DNA of 64,000 bases from Acetatifactor sp. (GTDB lineage: Bacteria > Bacillota > Clostridia > Lachnospirales > Lachnospiraceae), in the NCBI GenBank assembly GCA_022511465.1, contig JAFLRM010000001.1:1-64000 (forward strand). Reading direction: 5' to 3'. The notes beneath the pieces are model-generated. The model worked only from the letters and a program-made list of their open reading frames with translations, made no database searches and was not told the DNA's origin. Numbering within the stretch: position 1 is the first letter of the stretch; each line of letters begins with the position of its first letter. This document shows positions 10,754 to 18,989 of this stretch, one piece after another. The translations under genes were made by a program, and so were the position numbers.

Positions 10754-11191
10754 ATGGATATTGGAAATCTTGGTTCCGCATATGATGACATTTATTCACA
10801 GGCAGTCAGCCAGAGCTCTTCCAAGCTGGAGAGTCAGCTGAAAGCAGATTACTCCCAGGCCACTGACGACGAGTTGATGGATGTCTGTAAACAGTTTGAA
10901 GCCTATTTTTTGGAGCAGGTCTTGAAGGGTGTGATGAAGACGGTTCCGGAGCCTGAGAGTTCTTCCCAGGCCAACAGCAATCTGGTGAGCTACTTTAAGG
11001 ATGAGATGGTCAAGGAGCTTGCCTCCCAGTCCACAGAACAGAACGGTCTGGGCCTGGCACAGATGCTCTACGAGCAGATGAGACGAAACTATGGTCTGGA
11101 TCCCAACTGCATCACTGCAGCTGAGCTTGCGGCTCGCAAGGCGGCAGAGCAGGTCGGCGCAGGGCAGACGGTGCAGGATGTAGAAGACTGA
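10754..11191 (+). CDS. flgJ: rod-binding protein, FlgJ N-terminal domain
   Basis: A 145-residue protein matching the rod-binding (FlgJ N-terminal) family: LMDVCKQFEAYFLEQVLKGV near 40-60, followed by MVKELASQSTEQNGLGLAQMLYEQM near 85-115. It lacks the C-terminal muramidase domain of enterobacterial FlgJ, as is usual outside Proteobacteria, so it probably acts as a rod-assembly chaperone or cap only. AAGAAAGG SD upstream. It is probably the last gene of the mbl-flagellar cluster; a new promoter-like region follows. Confidence 0.88.
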   Translation: MDIGNLGSAYDDIYSQAVSQSSSKLESQLKADYSQATDDELMDVCKQFEAYFLEQVLKGVMKTVPEPESSSQANSNLVSYFKDEMVKELASQSTEQNGLGLAQMLYEQMRRNYGLDPNCITAAELAARKAAEQVGAGQTVQDVED

Positions 11192-11222
11192 CAAGGCTAT
11201 AAAATATCATATGATATTGATC

Positions 11223-11311
11223 AAAACCTCCCTTTTTGAGCAAATTTGCGGTATAATAGAGTTGTTCCCAAAGCTATATTATCGCGAGAGGCATCAAATG
11301 GGGAGGTTTTT
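11223..11311 (+). promoter_or_regulatory. recD2 leader: -10 element and flanking inverted repeat
   Basis: A consensus TATAAT lies at 11252-11257; no convincing -35 is seen. AAAACCTCCC at 11223-11232 and GGGAGGTTTT at 11302-11311 are exact reverse complements flanking it. The second arm lies in the predicted leader. The first arm would be upstream of the transcript start, so this is a DNA-level inverted repeat unless transcription starts earlier. Confidence 0.4.
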
Positions 11312-11334
11312 GGGCGCAGAATAAAGGTACAGAT

Positions 11335-13554
11335 ATGGAAACGATCAATGGGTATGTAGATCATATTATATTTCAGAATAATGAAAATGGCTACACGGTG
11401 ATGGAGCTGATCGTGGACGGGGATGAGGTCACCTGTGTGGGGACGTGCAAAGGACTCAGCCAAGGGGAGAACATCTCGGCAACCGGCGACTATATGGAGC
11501 ATCCGGTATACGGCAGCCAGTTTAAGATCCATAGTTATGAAGTGGTTGCGCCCCGAGACAGTGTCAGCATGGAACGATATCTGGGGTCAGGAGCCGTCCG
11601 GGGAGTAGGGCCGGCGCTGGCAGCACGCATTGTGAAGAAATTTGGTGATGACACATTCCGTATCATCGAGGAGGAACCAGAACGTCTGGCAGAGGTCAAA
11701 GGTATCAGTGAGCGGAAAGCTCAGGAGATCGCGATCCAGATGGAGGAGAAGAAGGACCTTCGGGATGCGATGGTGTATCTGCAACAGTTTGGAATCTCCA
11801 ACGCGCTGGCAGTGAAGATTTATGATACCTACGGGACGGAGATTTATAGCATTATGAAAGAAAATCCATACCGTCTGGCGGAGGATATCAATGGTGTGGG
11901 TTTTCGGATCGCGGATGAGATCGCGGCGAAGATTGGCATCCATACGGATTCGGATTACCGCATTCGCAGCGGTCTTCTGTATACTCTGTTTCAGGCTGTG
12001 GGAGAGGGCCATTGTTATCTGCCCATGAATATCCTGTTGGAACGTGCGCATACACTACTTCGCGTAAAAGAGGAAGATATCCGGCCTCAGGTGGATAACC
12101 TGATGATGGACAAAAAGTTGGTGGTCAGGGGGGAGAACGCCTTTGCCGCCTCTTACTACTATGCGGAGTTAAACTGTGCGCGAATGTTGTACGAGCTCAA
12201 TGTGCCTATGCTGGAGGCGGAGACGCTGCCCTCTCAGGAGGGAGCAGCCCGAAAGAAGCTGGAGCGGCTGGCGGAGAGTCTGAAAATGGAGCTGGATGAG
12301 CTGCAGCTGGAGGCGGCGATGGAATGTATCAGGAATGGCTTATTCCTCCTTTCCGGCGGTCCGGGTACCGGCAAGACCACCGCCATCAACCTAATCATCC
12401 GCTATTTCGAGGCGGAGGGGATGGATATCTATCTGGCGGCACCCACCGGACGAGCTGCCAAGCGCATGACGGAAGCCACGGGATTTGAAGCGAGGACGAT
12501 CCATCGGCTGTTGGAATTGAACAGTGCGCTGTCGGATGAGGATACGAGACGGGTGAATTTTGAGCGCAACGAGGAGAACCCGCTGGAAGCGGACGTGGTC
12601 ATCATTGATGAGATGTCCATGGTGGATATTCACCTTTTTCAATCGCTTCTCAAGGCCATTCTGCCGGGGACAAGGCTGATCCTGGTGGGCGATGTGAACC
12701 AGCTGCCCAGTGTAGGGCCAGGACAGGTGCTCCGGGATCTGATGAACAGCAGTGCCTTTCCTATGGTGATCCTGCAGAAAATATTTCGGCAGGCGGAAGA
12801 GAGTGACATTGTCGTCAACGCACACCGGATCAATCGCGGAGAGCAGATCACACTGGATAATAGATCCAAAGATTTCTTTCTTTTGGAGAGGAATGATATA
12901 AACGTCATATATAAACATATGATACAGTTGATCAGGGAGAAGCTTCCGCCCTATGTGAATGCGACACCCTATGATATTCAGGTGCTGACACCCATGCGGA
13001 AAGGACCGCTGGGCTGCGAGACCCTAAACGGCATCCTACAGCGGTATCTGAATCCGCCGGACGCCGGGAAAAAAGAGCATGTGAGCGGTGACACCATCTA
13101 CCGCGAGGGCGACAAAGTCATGCAGGTGAAGAACAATTACCAGCTGGAGTGGGAGATTGTCAGCCGGTACGGGATCCCCATTGATAAGGGGATGGGGATC
13201 TTCAACGGCGACATGGGTCGGATCGTGGAGATCAACGAGATCTCCGCCACACTGGTGGTGGAGTACGATGAGCTGCGTCGGGTAACCTATCCTTTTGCAC
13301 TGCTGGAGGAGCTGGATCTATCCTACGCGATCACCATCCACAAAGCGCAGGGAAGCGAGTATCCGGCAGTCATCATGCCCTTGCTGGGCGGGCCGAGAAT
13401 GCTCTTTAACCGGAATCTCCTTTACACGGGGATCACTCGGGCCCGAAATTGTGTCACTATCTTGGGCAGTAGTGACACTGTCCGCGGCATGATCGACAAT
13501 GTCAGTGAGAACCGGCGTTTTACCGCGCTGGAACAGCGGATCCGGGAGCTTTAA
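11335..13554 (+). CDS. recD2: RecD2-type ATP-dependent DNA helicase
   Basis: 5'-3' superfamily 1B helicase of the RecD2/TraA group, acting without RecBC in DNA repair. The 739 residues contain an N-terminal OB-like region (about 1-85), helix-hairpin-helix repeats (GSGAVRGVGPALAARIVKKF near 85-105 and further copies to about 190), Walker A GGPGTGKTT near 341, Walker B IIDEMSMVD near 423, QLPSVGPGQ, and the C-terminal UvrD_C-type motifs AITIHKAQGSEY near 664 and LLYTGITRARN near 695. The extra N-terminal domain distinguishes RecD2 from the RecBCD subunit. Start ATG 11335 has a weak AAAGG SD. comF begins 34 bp downstream. Confidence 0.95.
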   Translation: METINGYVDHIIFQNNENGYTVMELIVDGDEVTCVGTCKGLSQGENISATGDYMEHPVYGSQFKIHSYEVVAPRDSVSMERYLGSGAVRGVGPALAARIVKKFGDDTFRIIEEEPERLAEVKGISERKAQEIAIQMEEKKDLRDAMVYLQQFGISNALAVKIYDTYGTEIYSIMKENPYRLAEDINGVGFRIADEIAAKIGIHTDSDYRIRSGLLYTLFQAVGEGHCYLPMNILLERAHTLLRVKEEDIRPQVDNLMMDKKLVVRGENAFAASYYYAELNCARMLYELNVPMLEAETLPSQEGAARKKLERLAESLKMELDELQLEAAMECIRNGLFLLSGGPGTGKTTAINLIIRYFEAEGMDIYLAAPTGRAAKRMTEATGFEARTIHRLLELNSALSDEDTRRVNFERNEENPLEADVVIIDEMSMVDIHLFQSLLKAILPGTRLILVGDVNQLPSVGPGQVLRDLMNSSAFPMVILQKIFRQAEESDIVVNAHRINRGEQITLDNRSKDFFLLERNDINVIYKHMIQLIREKLPPYVNATPYDIQVLTPMRKGPLGCETLNGILQRYLNPPDAGKKEHVSGDTIYREGDKVMQVKNNYQLEWEIVSRYGIPIDKGMGIFNGDMGRIVEINEISATLVVEYDELRRVTYPFALLEELDLSYAITIHKAQGSEYPAVIMPLLGGPRMLFNRNLLYTGITRARNCVTILGSSDTVRGMIDNVSENRRFTALEQRIREL

Positions 13555-13588
13555 CGCCTGCCTCGGAGAAGGGCGGAAAGGCGAACCT

Positions 13589-14332
13589 GTGAAAAAAATA
13601 AAATTAGTGATCGTGTCAGTGGCAAAACAAGTGATCCAATTAACATTACAGCTGTTATTTCCGCGCCGGTGTCCGGTGTGTGACCGGATTGTTCAGCCTT
13701 TTGGCAGGAAGATCTGTCCGGAATGCAGAGGCAGACTGAAGCTTGTAACCCCACCCTGGTGTATGAAATGCGGAAAGAAACTGCGGGAGGAGCGGGAGTT
13801 GTGCGCAGACTGCAGGCGGGAAACGCATGTATTCCTTCGAGGAAGATCGCTTTATGAATACGCAGACGCTGCCCCTTCCATCTATCGCATGAAATATGGG
13901 AAACGGCAGGAGTATGCAGAATTTTTTGGGGAGGAAGCGGCTGAGCATCTGGCGGGATTTATCCGGGAGGTACATCCAGATGCGTTGATCCCGATCCCGC
14001 TGCACAAAAAGCGTCTGAGAAAGCGAGGTTACAATCAGGCAGCGCTGTTGGCGAGGGTTATCGGAGCCTCTGCCGGAGTGCCGGTTTACGAGAAAATGAT
14101 GCTCCGGATCAAAAATACGTCTCCTTTGAAGAAACAAAATCCTGAAGAACGGCAAAATAATTTGAAAAAAGCTTTTATTATCGCTCAAAATGATGTAAAA
14201 TTAAATACGATCATAATAGTGGACGACATATACACTACAGGCAGTACAATAGATGAGGCGGCAAGAGTGTGGAGAGCTGCCGGAGTGCCAAATGTTTATT
14301 TTATTGCGCTGGCCTGTGGTGCAGGCGTTTGA
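13589..14332 (+). CDS. comF: ComF family phosphoribosyltransferase-like protein
   Basis: ComF/ComFC family, linked to natural DNA uptake. N-terminal double zinc ribbon (CPVC at 28-31, then CPEC, CMKC, CADC) and a C-terminal type I phosphoribosyltransferase fold with the PRPP motif IIIVDDIYTTGST near 208-220. The track start at 13499 would overlap recD2 by 56 bp and has no SD; GTG 13589 has a GGAAAGG SD 7-8 bp upstream and gives 247 residues, close to the family length, so I choose it. The next gene is a YvyF homologue, the same comFC-yvyF neighbourhood as in Bacillus, supporting the identification. No comFA or comFB is present next to it. Confidence 0.9.
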   Translation: MKKIKLVIVSVAKQVIQLTLQLLFPRRCPVCDRIVQPFGRKICPECRGRLKLVTPPWCMKCGKKLREERELCADCRRETHVFLRGRSLYEYADAAPSIYRMKYGKRQEYAEFFGEEAAEHLAGFIREVHPDALIPIPLHKKRLRKRGYNQAALLARVIGASAGVPVYEKMMLRIKNTSPLKKQNPEERQNNLKKAFIIAQNDVKLNTIIIVDDIYTTGSTIDEAARVWRAAGVPNVYFIALACGAGV

Positions 14333-14374
14333 AAAACATATTATGCGTGTAGTCACGCGGAAATGAGGTAAGGT

Positions 14375-14788
14375 ATGAACGTTAAAAACTGCAGAAACTG
14401 TGGAAGGATCTTCAACTATGTATCCGGCTCCTTTATGTGTCCTGCATGTAGGGAGAAGATGGAAGTGAAGTTCCAGGAAGTGAAGGAGTACATTCGAGAG
14501 AACAGAGGTGTGGGCATTCAGGAAGTTGCGGAAGCTTGTGATGTGGATGTTTCGCAGATCAGACAGTGGCTGCGCGAGGACCGTCTTGAAGTCACGGAGG
14601 ATTCCCCTATCCTGTTGACTTGTGATAGCTGTGGTGCGCCCATTCGATCCGGAAGGTACTGTGAGAATTGTAAGAAGGGTACAGCTTCCGGTTTTCAGGA
14701 TGTGCTCAATGAGAATAGGGAGGCGCAGCGTAAGGCGGCTGCAGCTCTCGAGAAGGATAAGAACGGCCCTAAGATGAGATATCTGTAG
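14375..14788 (+). CDS. yvyF: flagellar-operon protein, YvyF/TIGR03826 type
   Basis: A 137-residue zinc-ribbon plus helix-turn-helix protein. N-terminal CRNCGRIF...CPAC knuckle at about 6-25, a central HTH-like segment VGIQEVAEACDVDVSQIRQW near 46-65, and a second knuckle CDSCGAPI...CENC near 87-105. This layout is that of YvyF-like proteins found beside comFC and flgM, and in Bacillus implicated in flagellar regulation; the role here is inferred from that. It follows comF by 42 bp and precedes a small membrane protein by 13 bp. Confidence 0.85.
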   Translation: MNVKNCRNCGRIFNYVSGSFMCPACREKMEVKFQEVKEYIRENRGVGIQEVAEACDVDVSQIRQWLREDRLEVTEDSPILLTCDSCGAPIRSGRYCENCKKGTASGFQDVLNENREAQRKAAAALEKDKNGPKMRYL

Positions 14789-14801
14789 GGAGGCTGATAT
14801 C

Positions 14802-15188
14802 ATGCTGAATGAGGAACGTATCATATTGATGACAAAGATGGCTTCCTACGAGACGCATGAAGGTAAGAAGAATATGCAGATCGGAAAGTATTTCCGCAGC
14901 GATTATATTGCCGTTCAGGTGCTGAAGTCCTTAGTCTGCGCCACAATATCATATGGCATTATATTTGCTTTGTTTATCTTCTATGACTTTGAAGTGTTTA
15001 TGCAGGACATCTACAATATGGATCTGATTACATTTGCCAGAAATGTATTGCTGTATTACGGCATAACGGTGGTGGTGTATGGCGTCGTGTCCTATGGCAT
15101 CTATTCCTATCGCTATGCGAAGGCGAAAAAAAACCTGAAATGCTACTATCAGAACCTGAAAAAGCTAAATTCTCTATACAATGAGTAG
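14802..15188 (+). CDS. small membrane protein of unknown function
   Basis: A 128-residue protein I do not recognise. Two predicted transmembrane helices, about 45-65 (VCATISYGIIFALFIFYDF) and about 80-102 (NVLLYYGITVVVYGVVSYGI), are bracketed by a polar N-terminal 40 residues and a basic C-terminal tail AKAKKNLKCYYQNLKKL. GGGAGG SD at suitable spacing. It sits between yvyF and a larger membrane protein that leads into cdaA-cdaR; its stop overlaps the upstream GTG of the next frame, so it is part of the same transcript. Confidence 0.7.
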   Translation: MLNEERIILMTKMASYETHEGKKNMQIGKYFRSDYIAVQVLKSLVCATISYGIIFALFIFYDFEVFMQDIYNMDLITFARNVLLYYGITVVVYGVVSYGIYSYRYAKAKKNLKCYYQNLKKLNSLYNE

Positions 15189-15217
15189 TGGCAGAAAGGT
15201 GTGTTCTGGAGGAAAGA

Positions 15218-16360
15218 ATGACAGTTTTACTGGAATTTAGGGAAAAAGTCAAAGCAATTTACAGTCGATACGAGGCGTTTATTCTGCCAATCGTCAAGTT
15301 TTTGCTGGCATTTGTGGTGCTCACCACCATCAACAGGCGGATGGGATATATGACGCTTTTGAATGGACACATTGAGTTGGTGCTGATCGCAGCGCTGACC
15401 TGTTCCTTTCTGCCATCGGGCGGCATCATCTTTTTTGCTGCGCTTTTCAGTCTGCTGCATATGTATGCGCTGTCAATGGAGGTGGCACTTGTAGGATTCT
15501 GCCTGTATCTGCTCATGTTTCTTTTGTTTTTCCGGTTTACGCCCAAAGATTCTCTGGTGGTAGTTTTGACTCCGCTTCTGTGTGCCTTCCGCGTTCCCTA
15601 TGTGATGCCGGTGGCCATGGGATTGTTAGGAACGCCGGTGTCCGCGGTCTCTGTGGGCTGCGGTGTTGTGATCTATTTTCTGTTTCAGGCGGTGGCCGGC
15701 AATGCAACGACCATCGGAACCTTAGGGGATGAGGATGCCACGGCGAAGCTGCGTTTGGTCATTGACGGAATGATGAATAACCGTCAGATGCTTGTCATGG
15801 TGGCGGCTTTTGCCATCACGGTGATCGTGGTCTATCTGATACGCAGGATGTCTGTGGATTACGCTTGGACAATTGCAATGATAGCAGGTGTTATGGTTGA
15901 CCTGGTCATTTTGCTGGTAGGGGATCTGTTGTACGACACGAACATGTCGGTGGGATGGGCCATCTTAGGCGTGGTGCTGGCTGTTGTCTGTGGTAAGATC
16001 ATTGAATTTTTTCGATTTTGTGTGGACTACAGCAGGACGGAGAAGGTGCAGTTTGAGGACGATGAGTACTACTATTATGTGAAGGCGGTTCCCAAGATGA
16101 CTGTGGCGGCGCCGACGAAGACCGTGAAGAAGATCAATACCCAGAGGCAGGGAAGTTCTTCTGTGGGAAGAGGTTACGAGGAGGATCTGCTATATGACCG
16201 TCCAAGAAGTGTTGTGACAGAGAGAACCAATAGAAATGCCGGCACATCAAGAACCCGGGCGGACTATGTCAGGAATCGGACGGATCGCCAGAGCAACAGA
16301 AGTGTCACTGCCAACAACCGGGCAGAAGATTTGGAAGATGATTATGAGGAGTTGTTTTAG
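15218..16360 (+). CDS. polytopic membrane protein upstream of cdaA, unknown function
   Basis: The track start (GTG 15188) lacks an SD, while ATG 15218 has GGAGG 5 bp upstream, giving 380 residues. About eight transmembrane helices occupy residues 15-270, resembling a small permease or ECF-like fold but with no motif I can name. The cytoplasmic tail begins with an acidic and tyrosine-rich stretch (EDDEYYYYVKAVP near 285) and ends in a long Arg/Asn/Ser-rich, probably disordered region. Tight linkage to cdaA (30 bp) suggests a role at the cell envelope connected with c-di-AMP, which is inference only. Confidence 0.7.
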   Translation: MTVLLEFREKVKAIYSRYEAFILPIVKFLLAFVVLTTINRRMGYMTLLNGHIELVLIAALTCSFLPSGGIIFFAALFSLLHMYALSMEVALVGFCLYLLMFLLFFRFTPKDSLVVVLTPLLCAFRVPYVMPVAMGLLGTPVSAVSVGCGVVIYFLFQAVAGNATTIGTLGDEDATAKLRLVIDGMMNNRQMLVMVAAFAITVIVVYLIRRMSVDYAWTIAMIAGVMVDLVILLVGDLLYDTNMSVGWAILGVVLAVVCGKIIEFFRFCVDYSRTEKVQFEDDEYYYYVKAVPKMTVAAPTKTVKKINTQRQGSSSVGRGYEEDLLYDRPRSVVTERTNRNAGTSRTRADYVRNRTDRQSNRSVTANNRAEDLEDDYEELF

Positions 16361-16390
16361 CGAAATATAGGAAGTAAGGTTTGAGACAGA

Positions 16391-17269
16391 ATGCAGTGGT
16401 TGAGTGACAGAATAGGCGACTATCTGAATAATTTGGGTGCCTATAGGACAATGATGGATTTCGGCGATGTTGTAGAGATTTTGATAATCGCCCTGTTGTT
16501 GTACTATATTTTGGTGTGGATGAAAAACACTCGCGCGTGGGCCCTGTTAAAGGGACTGATCATCATCTGCATTTTTTTGCTGTTGGCCTATTTCTTCAAT
16601 ATGACCACCATTTTATGGATTGCTCAGAACGTGTTGAGTTTTGCGGCAATTGCTCTGATCGTGGTCATCCAGCCCGAGCTTAGAAAGGCGCTGGAGGAGT
16701 TGGGCAAGAAAAACATTTTAGCGTCGGTGATCCCTTTTGATACAGGACACCGGGAGGAGTTTTTTTCGGAGAAGACAATAGGTGAGATCGTCAAGGCGTG
16801 CGTGGAGATGGGAAAGGCCAGAACAGGTGCGCTGATCGTTATTGAGCAGCAGGAGACGCTGAAAGATTATGAGAGAACCGGCATCACAGTGGATGGTGTC
16901 GTCACCAGCCAGCTTCTGATCAATATTTTTGAGCATAATACACCTCTGCATGACGGAGCGGTCATTATCAGGGGCAATCGCATTGTGTCGGCTACCTGCT
17001 ACCTCCCTCTCTCTGACAATTTGGGCCTGAGCAAGGAGCTGGGAACCAGGCATCGTGCGGGAGTGGGAATTTCCGAGGTGACGGATTCTTTGACTGTGAT
17101 CGTGTCTGAGGAGACCGGCAAGATCAGCGCGGCCTACGAGGGAGTGTTGGATCGCAATCTGAGTGCGGAGCAGTTAAGGCAGCGTATGCAGGAAATCTTA
17201 AACGGAGTGCAGGAGGAGAGCAGTAAGGAGAAACGTATTTGGAAGGGAAGGAGCAAGCTTAAGAAATGA
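16391..17269 (+). CDS. cdaA: membrane diadenylate cyclase CdaA
   Basis: Makes c-di-AMP from two ATP. The 292-residue protein has three N-terminal membrane helices (about 28-95) and a DAC (DisA_N) domain with both hallmark motifs: HDGA at about 187-190 and GTRHRAGVGISE at about 217-228. PELRKALEELGK follows the third helix as in other CdaA proteins. Its stop overlaps the cdaR start (ATGA), so translation is probably coupled. In many Bacillota glmM follows cdaR, but here it does not. Start ATG 16391 has a GAAGTAAGG SD. Confidence 0.95.
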   Translation: MQWLSDRIGDYLNNLGAYRTMMDFGDVVEILIIALLLYYILVWMKNTRAWALLKGLIIICIFLLLAYFFNMTTILWIAQNVLSFAAIALIVVIQPELRKALEELGKKNILASVIPFDTGHREEFFSEKTIGEIVKACVEMGKARTGALIVIEQQETLKDYERTGITVDGVVTSQLLINIFEHNTPLHDGAVIIRGNRIVSATCYLPLSDNLGLSKELGTRHRAGVGISEVTDSLTVIVSEETGKISAAYEGVLDRNLSAEQLRQRMQEILNGVQEESSKEKRIWKGRSKLKK

Positions 17270-18534
17270 GAAAGAAGTTATTTCACAACTGGGGCTTAAA
17301 ACTTGCTTCTCTTGTGCTGGCGATCATCCTATGGTTTCTGGTGGTGATGGCATTCAACGGTCCGCAGCAAAAAACCTTTCGGAATATTCCGGTGGATCTG
17401 ATCAACACGGAGCTTTTCGAACAGGAAAATAAGGTGTATGAGATACTGGACAACACCAATTATGTCAATGTGAGTGTGATAGCGCCTTCCAATGTGCTTT
17501 CACAGATCAGTGAGAGTGATATTACAGTGACAGCGGATGTGAACAGACTGACAGATATCAGCACGATTCCCATCGAGGTGGATGTGAACAGTTCCAATGT
17601 GATCTCTTCCTCCAGCAGCCGCGAGGTAGTGAGACTGAATGTGGAGGATAAAACCAACAAGAATGTTCCCCTCTCCTATGTCACCGAGGGTGAAGTGGCT
17701 GATGGTTATATTGTCGGCAATGTAGCCTTGGATCTGACGATGATTGAGATTTCCGGCCCGGCGTCTGCCGTGAACGATGTTCAATCTGCGAGGGTCAATG
17801 TAAACGTGGCCAATGCTTCCAGCAGCTTGTCGGCTAACATGGAGATTCATCTCTACGATCAGGATGGCGATGAAATAACAAAAGAGTCCATTCGCAAACA
17901 GACAAATTATGTGCGTGTTTCTGTGGAAGTACTGGCGACCAAGTCCGTGCCGGTTTATGTGTACTATTCCGGTGTCCCTGCGAGAGGCTATCTGACCACC
18001 GGCGAGATCGACACGGATCCGGGACTGGTCAAGGTCGCAGGTACTGCGGCCAGCCTGCTTGGTGTGAGCAATATAACCATCCCCGGTGAAATGATTGACA
18101 TATCGCATGCAGAGGAGGATGTGATCACCAGCGTAGATATCCAGGAACTTTTACCGGACAATGTGCGGCTGGCAGACAGCAGTTTTAACGGGAACGTGAC
18201 TGTAACTATCCATGTGGAGCCGGAGTCAGAGAGGCGAGTGGAGATTTCCGCCGATAAGCTGAGCATTATCAATGTTCCGGACGGTCTGGAGGCGGAGCTT
18301 GCGGGAAACGCAGATTCCTATTTTGTGATCATAAAGGGATTGACGGGATCGCTCAGCGAACTGAGTGAAGGCGCCATCATCGGCATTGTTGACGTGGAGG
18401 CCTGGATGAAGAAACAAGAGATTAGCACGTTGAGTCCGGGATCCTACTATATACCTGTGGACTTACAGTTGGCGGAAGGGATGGAACCGCGGACACCTAT
18501 GACGGTATATGTTACGATCCGTCGGGCGGGCTAG
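17266..18534 (+). CDS. cdaR: YbbR-domain protein, CdaA regulator CdaR
   Basis: A 422-residue protein with one N-terminal membrane helix (about 10-31, LKLASLVLAIILWFLVVM) and an extracytoplasmic part built of tandem YbbR-like beta domains, visible as repeated short segments such as NIPVDLINTE, NVPLSYVTEGEVADGYIVG and SVPVYVYYSGVPARGY. In Bacillus CdaR binds and tunes CdaA, and the 4-bp overlap with cdaA supports that partnership. A short hairpin (TGTGCAAAA pairing with TTTTGCGCA, 18535-18559) follows its stop but lacks a T-tract. Confidence 0.92.
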   Translation: MRKKLFHNWGLKLASLVLAIILWFLVVMAFNGPQQKTFRNIPVDLINTELFEQENKVYEILDNTNYVNVSVIAPSNVLSQISESDITVTADVNRLTDISTIPIEVDVNSSNVISSSSSREVVRLNVEDKTNKNVPLSYVTEGEVADGYIVGNVALDLTMIEISGPASAVNDVQSARVNVNVANASSSLSANMEIHLYDQDGDEITKESIRKQTNYVRVSVEVLATKSVPVYVYYSGVPARGYLTTGEIDTDPGLVKVAGTAASLLGVSNITIPGEMIDISHAEEDVITSVDIQELLPDNVRLADSSFNGNVTVTIHVEPESERRVEISADKLSIINVPDGLEAELAGNADSYFVIIKGLTGSLSELSEGAIIGIVDVEAWMKKQEISTLSPGSYYIPVDLQLAEGMEPRTPMTVYVTIRRAG

Positions 18535-18566
18535 TGTGCAAAATAATTTGTTTTGCGCAAATCTGC

Positions 18567-18595
18567 TTGTGATTATTCTGCAATCATGCTATTAT
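18567..18595 (+). promoter_or_regulatory. ptsH promoter, extended -10 type
   Basis: TTGTGA (18567-18572), 17-bp spacer, TATTAT (18590-18595), preceded by TGC giving an extended -10. Predicted start near 18602, leaving a leader of about 60 nt before the HPr start codon. Confidence 0.8.
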
Positions 18596-18662
18596 AGAAA
18601 GGAGAAGGAACATGTTTTCCCGACGATAAGTTAGGGACGACATAAAATTGGAGGGTAGGCTT

Positions 18663-18926
18663 ATGGTAAGTCAGAAAGTAGTCATCAAAAATCCGACTGG
18701 CTTGCATCTGAGACCGGCAGGTATTCTATGCAAGGAAGCGATGCAATTTAAATCATTAATTACTTTTACATTTCGTGACAGTACAGCAAATGCAAAGAGT
18801 GTGTTGAGCGTGCTTGGTGCATGTGTTAAATGTGGTGATGAGATTGAGTTTGTATGTGAAGGGGAAGACGAAGAAGACGCGTTGAAGACACTGATTGAAG
18901 CAGTAGAAAGCGGTCTTGGTGAATAG
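18663..18926 (+). CDS. ptsH: phosphocarrier protein HPr
   Basis: HPr relays phosphate from enzyme I to sugar-specific EIIA proteins and, in Bacillota, is phosphorylated on Ser46 by HprK for carbon catabolite repression. From ATG 18663 (GAGGGTAGG SD) the protein is 87 residues, with His15 in GLHLRPAG and Ser46 in NAKSVL, exactly at the canonical numbers. The track start at TTG 18648 would add five residues and lies upstream of the SD, so it is rejected. The gene is monocistronic: own promoter before it and a terminator after it, with no ptsI adjacent. Confidence 0.93.
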   Translation: MVSQKVVIKNPTGLHLRPAGILCKEAMQFKSLITFTFRDSTANAKSVLSVLGACVKCGDEIEFVCEGEDEEDALKTLIEAVESGLGE

Positions 18927-18930
18927 TCGG

Positions 18931-18964
18931 CAGCTCATCCGGAGGATGAGCTGTTTCTATTTTA
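18931..18964 (+). terminator. terminator after ptsH
   Basis: CAGCTCATCC-GGA-GGATGAGCTG is a perfect 10-bp stem with a 3-nt loop, followed by TTTCTATTTT. It closes the HPr transcript. Confidence 0.88.
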
Positions 18965-18989
18965 GATGAACTAGAAAGGACATAGAAAA

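Noticed and set aside
18535-18559. Hairpin after cdaR as terminator
   Set aside because: Stem is present but no T-tract follows, so not called as a terminator.
18927-18989. T-box or leader attenuator for leuA
   Set aside because: Only 63 bp and it is occupied by the ptsH terminator; no T-box elements.
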